Below are positions 32,568 through 44,721 of a DNA stretch of 64,000 bases, in pieces (positions within the stretch are counted from its first letter, which is position 1; every line of letters starts with the position of its first letter). Below the pieces are notes generated by a model. The model did no database searches. It was not told the DNA's origin and worked only from the letters and a program-made list of their open reading frames with translations. The position numbers were made by a program, and so were the translations under genes. The stretch is from Clusia tigrina (Eukaryota > Arthropoda > Insecta > Diptera > Clusiidae): contig OV050030.1 in NCBI GenBank assembly GCA_920105625.2, positions 182,656,315-182,720,314 on the forward strand. Direction: 5' to 3'.

Positions 32568-34040
32568 TGTAACTACTCAAATTTATAGCTGGGGTAAAAC
32601 TCAGCGGCTCCAGGGGTCGTTACAGGAAATTACTCGGGCGTTGTATTTTTCAGTTTTCTTTATTTAATATGTATGCCTATCACTAGGCTTACACGTTATT
32701 ACACAGGAATGATGGGCTTTATGAAGGCCGCTCCTGAACTTGGTGCTGTGCTGTCCTGTCTCCAGTCTCGACGGTGGTGGATTGAAAAACCACTTCCACC
32801 GGTTTGACTCTGAGAAGCAAGCCCTGGTTTTCTATGAAGGTGGATTGAAAAACCCAGCGTTCGTAGCAAACTCAGTTCTTCTTAATGTCTCGGTCTGTGC
32901 CTTTAGTCTTTCGTTTCAACGGTGGTGGATTGACAAACCACTTCCACCGTGTCTAACGTTGACGAACAAACTCTGGTTTATTATGAGAGTGGATTAAAGT
33001 CCAGCACTCGTAGTAAATGCAGCGCTTGTGTGTGTGTGTGTCCTTTGGTAATGTTTCCTAGTCTCGTGGCGTCTATGCGGCAACGTTCCTACAGTACTTA
33101 CTTGCGCGATGTCTTAGCAGGAAAAAGAGACCGTATGTCAGGGTGCAGGCGCTTTTATAGCCACCTGTTGAACTTCTAGTTGTTGTTCCAGTCCCGCTGG
33201 CCGTTGCTCCGACTACCGCTTCCTGTTGCTAAGGCCAAGGCATTGTTGGTGTTTTCCTCTTGACCTTAGGCGACCCTCAGCGTTTTCCTGGAAAAGGTAG
33301 GCTGTTGTCAAGCGCGTAATAGTTGCAGCGGCACGTTGTTGCTGTTGCACGCCCTGTTGTTGTTGTTGCACGCCCTGTTGTTGTTATTGTACGCATGATT
33401 TCTTTCTGCTGGTGGGTAGTATTATTTAAATTATCCACCAGCGTTTGAAAACTATTTGTGCGTTTCTCCTTTGTGTGATGTCCGCGAAGCTTGTCTGCAC
33501 AGCGATTGTTATGTCGTTCTCTCTTTCCGTTTCATTCGTTCCTCGTGTTGTTGTTGTTCTATTTCCCGAGCTAACGCCCTCGGTAAATTCTACCGAGTCG
33601 TGTTGTTGTAATTAACGACGTATTAATTGAAACCTGCTAGCAGTGTTGTTGTTGTTGTCGATCAATGCAAACGGCTGGCTTGAGTTCGCCAAGTCTGTCG
33701 GCGCATTCGTGTTGGTATAATTCACATGCAATTCCTTTTCCTTGTCTTACGCAAGCGGCTGGATTGGCTTTGCCAATGCTGCTGTTGACTTTCCGCTTGC
33801 GTAGTTGTTGGTGCAATTTGCATGTGATTTATTGATCAACGTTTATTATTTTGTGCATTTCATGCGCTCCCGCTTTCGCCGTGGTTTCTATTGGTACGAA
33901 GGTATTCTAACAATTAACATTAACTGTTGATGGGGCCGCGCAAGCTGATTGGTTACAGCACTCAAACTTCTTCGCACGCGAGTGATGCTGGCGGTCCATT
34001 ATTGTGCGAGTAAAATTAATAAATAATTTTGCTCGTCACA
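32568..34040 (-). repeat. 5' LTR of element U, full length (1473 bp)
   Basis: Bounded TGTAAC...GTCACA. The outer parts match the shortened 3' LTR. It contains a roughly 110-bp direct duplication (about 32771-32880 and 32920-33025, each starting CGGTGGTGGATTGA) and several GTTGTT runs at 33340-33660. Confidence 0.9.
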
Positions 34041-35646
34041 GCCTGTAAATACGAGACTTAGGACTGTTGTTTTGCACAAGCAGCAGCTAGCGGAGGGCGT
34101 ATATATGGGATAAACCATACGTTGACAAGGGTAAGGTGTACACTTGCGTACTCAACGCATCAGAAAAGGACTACCAGATGGATGAAGATTTTAGGCCTAA
34201 GTTCACTATTTATGATAATTTTAAATAACCGAACCACAGATTGGTTAATCAGATTAAGCAGGTAGATATAAGGAAGAGAATGGAGAGAGTGCTAGAATCA
34301 TTGAAGTTAGACCCAACCGTAAATTTGGAAGAAAAGGCGTCAATAGAGGCCATTTGTACGTCATTCCAAGACATATTTTTGCTGGAAGGAGACCAGTTGA
34401 CGTATACACCAGAGGTAGAGCATGAAATACGTACTAGAGTGGATCAACCACCAATTAACCAGAAGCAATACAGATTGCCACAAGCTCACAAAGATGAGGT
34501 AAATAGACAAGTGGAAGGAATGTAAAAGGATAACATTATTTCACCGGGTATCTCGCCTTGGAATTCACCAATAATTTTGGTGCCAAAGAAGGGAGGCGTT
34601 CAGCACCGGTTTAGGGCATTATGAGTTTAACAGAATGCCGTTTGGATTAACAGGAGCACCGGCTACCTTCCAACGGCTAATGAACCATGTGCTAACAGGC
34701 TTGCAAGGGTTAGATTGTTCTGTGTATCTCGATGATATTGTAATTTATGGGAAGAATTTGCAGCAGCAATCGCAACGCTTATGCAAGGTGCTCCAGAAAT
34801 TACGAGAACACAATTTGAAATTGAACACGGAGAAATGTCAATTTTTGCGAAGAGAGGTGGTTTATTTAGGACATCGTTGGTCAGAGGCAGGAGCACTGCC
34901 TGATCCGCAGAAGGTGGAATGCGTTAAAAATTTAGCGATTCCTAGAAATAGAAAGGAAGTGCAAGCATTCCTAGGACTAGTGAACTATTACAGAAAGTTC
35001 GTAGAAGGACTAGCCGAAATTCAAAATTTAAAGGAAATAATTAGCTCGCCACCGATTTTGGCGTACCCCGAATTTGAGCAAACTTTTTTGTTGACCACTG
35101 GTGCTAGCATTAGGGGCAGTATTGTCACAAGGGGAAGCCGGTAATGACCGACCAATAGCTTTCGCAAGCAAAGCGCTTAGTGAGACCGAGAAAAGATACT
35201 CCACAATAGAGAAGGAATTTTGAGCCATAGTGTGGGCTACGAAGAATTTTAGAGCATATCTGTTATGTCGTCCATTTAAAATATATACTGATCATCAGCC
35301 GTTGAGAGGCATAGCCAATTTGAAAGACAAAACGTCTAGGGTAGCCAGGTTCAAACACAAGTTGTCTGAGTATTATTTTGAAATCATGTACAAACCTGTG
35401 AAAAAGAATCTGAATGCGGACGCACTCAGCAGAGTACCACATGCACAGAAGGTGTCAGTAGTGCAAACGAGGGCCAAAGCAAGGTCAGATAAGGAAAAGG
35501 CCGAGAGAGTGCAAGAACATAAAACTGATGCAACAAGAAATGTTAGCAATGCGGGTTTAGATGCCAATGAACAAACAGCCAGTAATGTGGAATGGCTGGA
35601 GGATAAAAAAGATATCCAGGCCGTGTTAAAGGGTTTCCATGATTAA
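34041..35646 (+). pseudogene. Element A RT and RNase H, with internal deletions
   Basis: Continuation of the A pol after element U. It reads VDIRKRMERVLESLKLDP, KQYRLPQAHKDEVNRQ, a stop (34525), then SPWNSPIILVPKKGG. About 70 residues of the RT palm, including the first catalytic Asp block, are missing at about 34610. It resumes HYEFNRMPFGLTGAPATFQR, SVYLDDIVIYGK (about 34715) and FLGLVNYYRKFVEG. Near 35026 the connection is shortened. RNase H shows FLLTTGASI where TTDAS is expected, so the first catalytic Asp is Gly. After a shift come RYSTIEKEF, a TGA at 35221, FKIYTDHQPLRGI and NLNADALSRV. It cannot work. Confidence 0.85.
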
Positions 35647-36125
35647 CCCCAAGGTGGACACCAGGGATTCTGGAAAACCCATGACAGAATTAGACGCGTA
35701 TTCGGATGGAAAGCTATGCTCCGAGACATAAAAAAGTATGTAAAGAGTTGTCCAAAATGTCAGGCCAAGAAAAGTTCAAGGCTGACAAAGATCCCAATGG
35801 TGTTATCAGACACACCAAACCAGCCATTTGATAAAGATCATATGGATATTATAGGTATTTTACCTGAGACAGTTTCGGGAAATAAATACATGTGGACGCT
35901 CCAAGATGATTTCTCAAAGTATATGGCGTGCGTGGCTATACCCGATGCTGAAGCAGGTACGGTAGCCAAAGCATTATTTGATGAAATTATAGCGCGATAC
36001 AACATACCTAAGGTCTTGATAACCGACAATGGTTCAAATTTTGTATCAAAACTATTCTCAGAAACGTGTAAGCTGCTGGGAATCAAAAAATTGCATATAA
36101 CAACATATCATCCACAGGCAAATGG
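35647..36125 (+). pseudogene. Element A integrase, first part
   Basis: After a stop at 35644 the zinc-finger region (GGHQGFWKTHDRIRRVF, CPKCQAKKSS) leads into the core with FDKDHMDIIGILPET (first Asp) and VLITDNGSNFVSKLFSETC (second Asp, about 36020). The reading is cut in YHPQANG at 36125 by the LOA-like LINE and resumes at 41862. A2 has the same protein, cut about 130 bases earlier by another LOA-like LINE. Confidence 0.88.
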
Positions 36126-36644
36126 GGGTGTAATGTAGACCGCCTCCACGCGGTGCACCCTGGGTTACGCTAAATGGTCTACACTCCCCCCAGGTGCTGC
36201 TGTTTTCTTGCACGGGAGTTCAGTAGCACCAATTGGCACGACCCCTATCCTTCGTCCCCGGACTTCTCTTTGGACCAATGTAACTGTTCTGTCTGCCCTG
36301 GGCTGGTAGCTGTAATTTTCTGGACCTAGCTGTCTTTTGTCACGGTAGCACGAAGTGAAACTTGAGTGTGAACGGCTCCAGTCTAAGGTTGCAGCTGCCC
36401 CCGTCCCGTTAAAACCTTGGCAGCCCTCAAAGTACGTTCGACGTCTGTTACCGTTAGGTCGGTAGTGTGGGTTCGGTTGAGTGGAACTCCCGATTAGCAC
36501 TGGTCTGGCTCTGAGCACTTGACCCCATAAGGGCTTGTGCCAACCCTCGCATGGCCTCCCTGCTTGCACAGATAACCATGGGACCATATTTAGTGACCAC
36601 ACGTTCGGACTGAGATAGCGGCTTTGAGTGGGGACCCTTATTGC

Positions 36645-38091
36645 ATGGACACAACAAAAAATAAAAACACAAACCCAAACAAAATTTCCGCGCATATCCC
36701 CTCAGGGACGCGTAAAACCCTGGCTAGGCAAATGCCCACCAGCAACACCCCCGCCCTTGGTTCGAAGACAAGCAGCATAAGCACTGCCCCTTCAACAAGC
36801 ACCACAGCTTCGGCAAATAAGCCACCCAAGAGCTCTTCACTGTCCCCAGGCTCTTCAGCGGCTGCTAAGGTATTGACTCACAAACCAGCAGCAGTCGCTC
36901 CGCCTAAGCCCTCTTCAGCAAACGCCTCGATATTGCCTCACAAGTCGATGGTAACTGCTCCCCGTACCGCTCCTCCTTCAGGTGCACCTACCAACGTGAA
37001 CCCGAGTACAAGGGCGTACAGGACGCGTAGAGCGGCTTACCGTATTTTGACGAGGCTCAACGCTTCAGAACCATCTCAACTGTCAGAATACGACAAGGGC
37101 AAAAGCACACGCTGATGTGCGTGTCCACTCCTCCACTGCACAAGCAGCCGGTAACCCCAAGAGGCAGAGATCGCCGATCGCCCGGGCCAATCCACCCAAA
37201 GCATCCCTAAGCGCGTAAGGCTGGCTACTCCCAAGCCTAAGCTCTCCAAACCGCTTAGTGAGATTGTGAAAGAGAGCCTCACATGGGCTGTGGTCGACTC
37301 TGCCAATGCCGATGGGACCATAACTCCTGCCAATTGGAGACAGGTCGAAATGGCACTGTTACCAATATTCGTTGAGGTTACGTCCCTCAACCCTGGTCCT
37401 TCACCCAGCTGCCGTGACGCAGGGTGGTATCAAGGACATATTAAGATCGTATCTTGCTCGGACCAACGCTCGGCGGATCTATACAAGGTAGCGATCAATA
37501 GAGTAGGTGAGATATAGCCGGGTGCACAGCTCAACGCTGTACCTTTGGACCAGGTTCCCCAACGCCCTCGCTTAAAACATGGCTTCCTGCCGAGCCCTCT
37601 GATCCCGAGGCAATCTTAAACATCCTCAGCTCAGCAACACCGATCTTCCCACCGATGGCTGGAAGGTCGCGAAAGTTGGTGACCCCAAAGGCACTTTGCA
37701 TGAGGTCACCATCATTTTGAACGAGCAATCCCTTGTTCCCATCAACTCCCGCGAGGGGGTGATTAATTATGGCTTTGGAGCTATCACTCTCCGCATCTAC
37801 AAGTGCGATGCCCAAGCCCCCCAACAGCCTCCCCCAGCTGGTGCTGTCCCACAAGCCACTGCCAAAGAGCCTAGCTGCTCGGGCCCGGCTCTCACCCCTT
37901 TGTCGGGTAGTGACAATGAGAGTATGTGCTCCGTTACAACCAGAAGCAGCCGCTTCTCAACTTCCGAACTGGTCGGAGAATTCTTCGACCACATGGACAC
38001 GGATGCGGCTGGTGGATACATCTCTCCAATGTCAGAAGAGGAGGAGTTGAATTCCACTATAATCACTCTTCCAGACAATGCTGAAGGCTGA
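36645..38091 (+). pseudogene. LINE 2 ORF1 (RNA-binding protein), frameshifted
   Basis: I take ATG 36645 as start (MDTTKNKNTNPNK). The first part, to 37115, is rich in Ser, Pro, Ala and Thr. The second (37240-37517) reads SEIVKESLTWAVVDSANADG and WYQGHIKIVSCSDQRSADLY. The third (37696-38091) has HEVTIILNEQSLVPINSREG and NYGFGAITLRIYKCD, then an acidic tail. The later parts resemble the small folded domain found in ORF1 of insect LOA-type LINEs (DUF4780-like, from memory). At least two frame changes are needed. The stop TGA 38089-38091 is in the same frame as ORF2 and directly precedes its conserved start. Confidence 0.7.
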
Positions 38092-41000
38092 AGCCTTCAG
38101 CTTTCGAAAACTGCCTCGGCAGCCCTGCTTCTCCGCCTCTTGGATATAGGGGTGGAGCTCATTCTCGTCCAAGAACCTTGGGTCATAAATGACCGGGTTT
38201 CTGGACTCAATGCATACGGATGTCGTATGGTATATATCGAGGATCAAGGTAAACCAAGATCCTGCATTCTGGTAAAAAACAGCGTTAACGCTCTTTTAGT
38301 CCCTAGATTCAGTGACAAAGACAATGTTGCCATGGTCATTGAAATGGGTCCACGGACTTTCTGGATCTCCTCGAACTACATGGCTCATGACTATGGCGAC
38401 TCCCCGCCACCAGACATACTGAAGCAAATGGTTGCTGTAGCCCACCAGAAACAGATTCCGGTAATTATCGGCGCCGATGCCAATGCCCATCACGAAATAT
38501 GGAGCAGCTCCGGCACAAATGATCGAGGTGAGTGTCTTTTCGACTTTATCATTTCAAATAACTTAGGCATTGCTAACCGGGGAAATGAGCCGACCTTCCT
38601 TACATCCGTCAGGAAGGAAGTGCTTGACATCACCCTCGTCAGCGATAACTACTCCAACATGATACGCAATTGGTTCGTCTCACAGGAATGCTCCTTTTCG
38701 GACCACTGCTATATCACCTTTGACATTGACTTGAGGGAGACTACAGGCAATACAGAATCTCTTAAACCAGTCAATAGAAAAAACACGAACTGGCCTTTTT
38801 CCGGCTCAAACTGGGGTCATGCTTAGCAACGACTCCCCCTATTATCCACAACTGTCCCGACATTGATCAGGCGGTCGACGATCTGACCACAGCTTTTAAA
38901 AAAGCCACTCATATTTCTTGCATCACTCCCGAACCACGGGGCAAACCTAAACCTCCGTGGTGGAACTCGGAAATTGCAATTCTTCGCAAAACTTGTAGAA
39001 TGCTTTTCAACAAAGCTAAAGTTACAGCTGATTGGGCCCCTTTCAAAAATAAACAAAAAGAGTTGAAATACGCCATTAGGCGAGGGAAACGAGCGTCATG
39101 GAGGGAATTTTGCGAAAGCATTGAATCGACGTCCGAGGCTAGCCGTCTATTTAAAATTCTCCACTCCTCTAACAAAGCCCTTGACTGTATCCAAAAACAA
39201 GATGGCAGCTGGACTCACTCAAGCGCCGAAACCCTTGATATCCTGCTAGACACCCACTTCCCAGGGAGTTTAGCCTCAGCGGATCAAACACTCTACCAGG
39301 TGGGGCAGGTTTCCCATGATAGCCTCCCCACATTCCAAGTGACAAAAAGTCACCTTGAGTGGTCCATTCAAACCTTTAAGCCATACAATTCCCCCGGACC
39401 GGACGGCATCATTCCTGCCGATATCCAAAATGGGGAAGAGATTATCCTTCCATGGCTGCTTCAAATATATAATGCAAGCCTCAGATTGCAATACATTCCC
39501 TTACGCTGGCGCACGGCTCGGGTCGTCTTCATACCAAAAGTTGGGAAGGCCTCGCACACCAAACCTAAGGATTACAGACCCATAAGTCTAACATCCTTTC
39601 TTCTTAAGGTTCTAGAAAGAGCTCTTGACCTACATATCAGGACATCGATCAACCCTTCTCTTCTCTCTGTATCTCAACACGCTTACTCTAAAGGCAAATC
39701 GGTTGAAACAGCACTTCATTCTCTCATTTCCCAAGTTGACAAATCCTTGGCGTACAAGGAATTCACACTTGCCATATTTCTGGACATCGAGGGAGCATTC
39801 CACAATGTATGCCCCAACGCTGTCATCTCCGCACTCTATAATCTTAACCTGAATTCAGGTCTTCTTAAATTTATAGAGCTTCTACTAAAATCTAGGATCA
39901 TCACTTCCACGATCGGCAGTGCCCAATCCAGGAGGGTGGTTAACAGGGGCACGCCACAAGGGGGTGTTTTATCACCCCTCCTCTGGAACCTGGCAGTTAA
40001 CACACTACTGGTGAGATTGGAATCTACTGGATGCAAAGTGATAGCCTATGCGGACGACATAGCAATCGCGGCATCCGGCAAATTCCCCCAAACACTTTCC
40101 GAAAAACTGAACTATTCACTCTCTATTGTGTTGAACTGGTGTCGCAAATTCGAACTTGGGGTTAACCCATCCAAAACCGAGACTATGCTTTTCACTAGGA
40201 AGTACAAAATTCCAAAGTTTACAATGCCTAGTCTAAACGGCACTCCGCTCTCTTTGAGCACACACGTTAAGTACTTAGGCCTGATTCTCGACCCAAAGCT
40301 TAATTGGAAAGCCAATCTAGCTGAGAGGGCACGTAAGGCAACATGCGCTATATACTGCTGTAAAAGAGCAGTTGGTGCACGATGGGGACTTCGTCCTCGA
40401 GTCGTGCTCTGGCTCTACACGGCCATCGTTGAACCAAACCTGTTATACGGGTCGGTCTTCTGGTGGCAAGCTCTCGAAAAAGCCTGTAATATCAAACCCC
40501 TTGATAAAATCAGAAGATCCATTGCTCTACTGATCACTGGCGCTCTTCGTAGCACACCTACGAAAGCCCTTTTTCCCATGCTGCATTGGCTCCCCTCGGG
40601 GATCCTGGTTAAGCAACAAGCCAAGCTGACAGCGATTAGACTTAATGCTCTTTCGCACTGGCGCATAACCCTGACAGGCCATGCTTCAATTCTGAATCAG
40701 GACCCACCTGTCCCCAACTTTATCGATTATATATCGGTCTATCCCGATTTGAACAGGGAATTCGACCTCACTATTCCAAGTCGAAGCGACTGGACCTCAG
40801 AAAACCGAATCGTCGGTGAAACAGTCGAAATCTACACCGACGGTTCCAAGCTTGGAGGTAGAGTCGGCAGCGGTATTTATTCCGACAAGCTGGACTTAAA
40901 CATCTCCCTACGTCTCCCAGACCATTGCAGCGTTTTTCAAGCTGAGGTCATGGCCATTTACCACGCAGCCAAATGGATGCTGAGTAGTGATATCGGCGCA

Positions 41001-41672
41001 GTCGACATATCTATCTTCTCAGACAGCCAGGCCGCCATTAAATCTCTTTTTGGCTCCACGGCCACATCAAGACTAGCTCATGAATGTCGAACATCTTTAA
41101 ATGAGCTCGCAAGTTACTCTCGGGTGCACCTAGTCTGGGTTCCCGGACACAGCGAAATCCCGGGAAACTGCGAGGCGGACGAGCTTGCCAAGGCAGGCAC
41201 GCTAATGCACGACATTCACCCCTCTGTAAACATCGGCATTCCACTGGCAACAGCCAAGCTCGAAATCAAACGGAAATATCTGGCTGACGCCTACAAATCC
41301 TGGGCTAACGAGGAATCCTGCCACACGGCTAGACTAACTTGGGCAAGCATGGACAAAAACAGAACCAATCAACTTCTTCGACTTGATCGCGTATCACTGT
41401 CGACAACTGTGTCGGTTTTGACCGGCCACTGCATAATGGGACAGCACGCAGAAAGACTGGCCCTACCCTCAAATGACTTTTGCCGAGGCTGTGGCTTCGA
41501 GGAGGAGGACGAGACGGTTTTCCACCTCTTATGCCACTTCCCATCCTTGAGCAGAAGAAGAATTCGCACTTTTGGTGCCCCATTTCTTACAAGCCTCACA
41601 GAGCTGTCATCCATTAATATTAGGGACATAGCCAGGTTCATCAAAGTATCAGGATGGTTTCCTGAAACATGA
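38092..41672 (+). pseudogene. LINE 2 ORF2: endonuclease, RT, RNase H and terminal zinc finger; one frameshift
   Basis: Begins SLQLSKTASAALLLRLL right after the ORF1 stop, with no own ATG visible. Endonuclease: LILVQEPWVIN, PVIIGADANAHHEIWSSSGT and CSFSDHCYITFDID. One shift at about 38800-38825 leads into the long frame (open through 39000-41672). RT: SPGPDGIIPADIQ, DYRPISLTSFLLKVLER, LDIEGAFHNV, RGTPQGGVLSPLLWN and AYADDIAIAASG (40045). RNase H has all four acids: EIYTDGSKLGG, CSVFQAEVMAIYHA, IFSDSQAAIKSL and GNCEADELAKAG. Near the end CRGCGFEEEDETVFHLLC is a CCHC-like motif. With one indel it is close to intact. Confidence 0.9.
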
Positions 41673-41827
41673 CGGGGGACTCGTGCCTTTCCAGGCGCTG
41701 TCCTTGCGCTGACTATCACCATCCCAAGTATGGGAACCTTTTTAGTCAGTGCTTGAACGGCGCCACACCGTGGTATCACAATGGGCCATTATGTATGCTC
41801 AAGTGTGCCTTTGCAAACTGGGCGGCT

Positions 41828-41849
41828 ACTCCTACCTACCTACCTACCT
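41828..41849 (+). repeat. (CTAC)n tail of LINE 2
   Basis: About five units of CTAC directly before the right-hand target duplication; serves as the 3' end instead of poly(A). Confidence 0.85.
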
Positions 41850-41861
41850 ACAGGCGAATGG

Positions 41862-42390
41862 CACGTTGGAACGTAGTCACCGGCCTCTGGCCGACTACTT
41901 GCGCAGTTTTGCCAAGGAAGACGACTCGAATTGGGATCAATGGTTGACCACTGCAAAGCATGTACACAATAATACTGTGCATGTATCAACGAAGCAAATT
42001 CCGTTTAGAACAATCTACGGGTTTGATTTCAACATGCCAGCGAATTTGAAGCGCAAATATGCGCCAATGTACAATGCTGATGACCCCAATAAAGTGCAAA
42101 AATATCAGTTACAGCTATCGCACGAATTGGTCAGAGAAAACCAGGAATGTGCTAAACGGGTAGCGAGGGAAGCCTATAGCAAGGTACTAAATCCAGTAAT
42201 CTTTCATGTGGGTGATCAAGTACTCATGAAGAATCAGGCTAGGAGAAACAGATTCTCACCTGTGTGGATAGGCCCGTATTCAGTAGCAGAAATCCGCAGC
42301 CCAGTTACAACAGTCGTAACGATTAAGAGCAAGAATAAAAAGCTACATAATAATTTGTTGAAATTATTCCATACAAGGCAACACAATTAG
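41862..42390 (+). pseudogene. Element A integrase, second part
   Basis: Resumes with GTLERSHRPLADYLRSFAKE, holding the Glu of the DDE triad, then WDQWLTTAKHVHNNTVH, VLNPVIFHVGDQVLMKNQ and RFSPVWIGPYSVAEIRS, the C-terminal domain. Stop at 42388-42390. With the first part (to 36125) and one copy of the 12-bp duplication the integrase frame is continuous. All three catalytic acids are kept, unlike in A2. Confidence 0.88.
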
Positions 42391-44690
42391 AGACATGTGT
42401 TGGCAGTGTTTTACAAGTGCAAACACGAAATAATAACGTAATCAAACTGATATCGGGTATGTATATCAAATAGCTCGGTTCTGACGTTCAAAGTCAAGGC
42501 AAACAGAAATGTGTCAATTAAACGCTGGCGAGTATAATTGACGTAAGAAAAATGTGGTTATTAGGCACTATGGCCGAACGAAGCACAGTAGAGGAAAATA
42601 TATTAAATAATAAAAAACGGGTTCATTGGACAAAATTTTAAAAAATAAAATTTTAAGACAGTCGTGGGTAAGTAATTTAAACAAAACACACAGCGGTTAT
42701 TGAAATGAAATACGATGCGTAAGCAGTAGCGCCGGCACCGTTGGTGAAGTAAGTATATACTCGTATGTATGTAGCTGTATAATGTACAGAATGAATGTAC
42801 GAAGGCATATTTAAGCAAGTAAGTAATTTTGTTAATAGGAATGGGTATGGCCATATAAGCAAGTATGTTGGGACATGTGATTAGGAATTGGGAATTTGCA
42901 GATACTGCAGCAGGCTATATGTAAATATACATAGGTTTTTACTGTTTATTGATTAGGAAATTAGCGTATGGAAAATTGATGAAATGTATAGGTTGAGATA
43001 TAAAAAAAATATGTATAGGTTAATTGGGAAAATAACGTTAGCAATTAATTCTAACTAATTTAAATCGCTTCGAATGTATGTATATAACCGAATATACTAG
43101 CTAATTACAGGGTGGAAAATACAATCGTTAATGGATATATACATACCAGTTTATTATTAAATTTAAAGCCAATAAAATGAGTGAATGCAATGAAAAATTG
43201 GGTAATACAATTGACAAAGTTTTGACATAAACGGGTTTATCTTATTTAATCTTATTTTAGTCAGGTGGCAAAGCAATTTGCTGGAAATTTAAATGAGTGA
43301 CAACTCATATTTGAAAGTAAAGCATGAAAAAGTTAAACAAAATAGTCTGATACCCTATAAAATACAAGTGGACGTAAGTTGAATGATATAGCATTCAACG
43401 GTAGTATAAGCATATTAATTATAAGTGTTATAATTAATTATTTAAAAATCCGAATTTATGCTAAATAGGAAAATTGTCCACAAGAGTATATATGGTATAC
43501 GAGTATATATGGTATATTTATTTAATTATAATATGTTGTTGAAGTTGGTTTGTTAAATTAACTTGTGAAATGTTAGATTAAACTAAAATGTTAACAAGAA
43601 AACTAAGAAAATGAGGATAAGGATTCAGCTCTGATGATATGAACCGAAGCAGGAAGTTCCAGGAACAGCGTATTTCGGAAGACGCTGCAGGCTAAGGGAC
43701 CAACGTAGTATTCGGAAATATGTGTTTTTGAAAAACAGGGATTTCTGGCAGCTATCCAAGGTTTGGGAATTCGGTTGTGACCGCAAGGATGCCAACATAT
43801 TGGATTGGGGATGAATGGCGACGGATTTATTTTTCTTTGCGTAACGGCATATGGCCGCAACATTTGAACGCGTTGTGCAAGAGTTATTGACAAGCAACGA
43901 AAAATAAACAAGTTTCCTTGCGGAGTCATGTTTTGCATTGGACAGTTTTATATTACAATGTCCACCCAGTGTATCACAATCTCAGCAGAATCGATTTTGG
44001 ATAAGTTGAAGATGGGTAAAAGCTTAAGGTGGGTGACTGAAACCACCACCAAATATAATAAGCAGAAGAAATTTGGCTCGCGGAAGTTAATTGCTTCATT
44101 GAAGTATATGTCCAATCTAGAGTATGAACATACGAAATGTGATTTACATATGAAATATGATTTAATACAAGAGGACACAGAGACTGGTACCCGATCAGAG
44201 TACACAGATTACGTCATTAAGCGTGTATCTCAGGGAAATACCGATAGTCTACACATCGAAGGCAACGAAAGAAACTTCAATTATGAGAAAGCTAAAGAAA
44301 AACACTTCCACCATAGAACGCATTGCTGCAAAGTAAGAAGGAGTATTGTAATCTTTCATGTATTCCAAATGCTTTTTACAAGCTGAACACTATAAACAGA
44401 GAATGAAAAGAAGAAGGCTACTACAAGCGAAATTTTAATGGTAACCCAAAATGCCAGTCTAGAATATCATACATACCGGCCGAGAAAGAAGGGAGGGGTA
44501 TGCAGAGTTCATCGAGGGATTTCACTCCGACAACGACGGCCGGCATCCAAATCAGCAGAAAGCAGAGGACGCAGTATATTATAAGATCTGAAATATAGAA
44601 TTGAATTGTATTATCACTAGTTGTTTAAGATTGTTTTTACGCCAGTGAGAAAAGAGTCAATAAAAGACCAAATTTAAAAAGGCGAATTTA

Positions 44691-44721
<31 letters not shown>

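Larger units (their letters stand above)
26534..34040 (-). mobile_element. LTR retrotransposon U (Ty3/Gypsy, Osvaldo/Ulysses-like?) carrying a SUMO-protease-like gene
   Basis: Minus-strand element inside A. LTRs run TGTAAC...GTCACA at 32568-34040 (5', 1473 bp) and 26534-26945 (3', 412 bp). Order: primer site for tRNA-Lys, gag, protease-RT-RNase H, integrase, Ulp-like gene, polypurine tract, LTR. Flanks are GCAT (26530-26533) and GCCT (34041-34044), an imperfect 4-bp duplication. Only a few one-base shifts and stops break its genes, and the LTRs differ at roughly 3% of aligned positions by eye, so U is younger than A. The clade name is a guess from the long LTRs and tRNA-Lys primer. Confidence 0.9.
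36126..41849 (+). mobile_element. LOA-like non-LTR retrotransposon (LINE 2), nearly full length
   Basis: Inserted in the integrase of A and flanked by a 12-bp target duplication, ACAGGCAAATGG at 36114-36125 and ACAGGCGAATGG at 41850-41861 (one difference). It has a leader of about 520 bp, an ORF1, an ORF2 with endonuclease, RT and RNase H, and a 3' end of (CTAC)n at 41828-41849 instead of poly(A). RNase H plus this endonuclease and RT style suggests the LOA clade. It is the best-kept LINE in the window. Confidence 0.9.

Noticed and set aside
33340..33660. GTTGTT runs as a coding poly-Gln (opa) repeat
   Set aside because: They lie in the U LTR with no long frame; simple repeats only.
36165..36695. 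176-codon minus-strand frame over the LINE 2 leader
   Set aside because: No family resemblance; lies opposite the LINE 2 5' region and ORF1 start; treated as chance.
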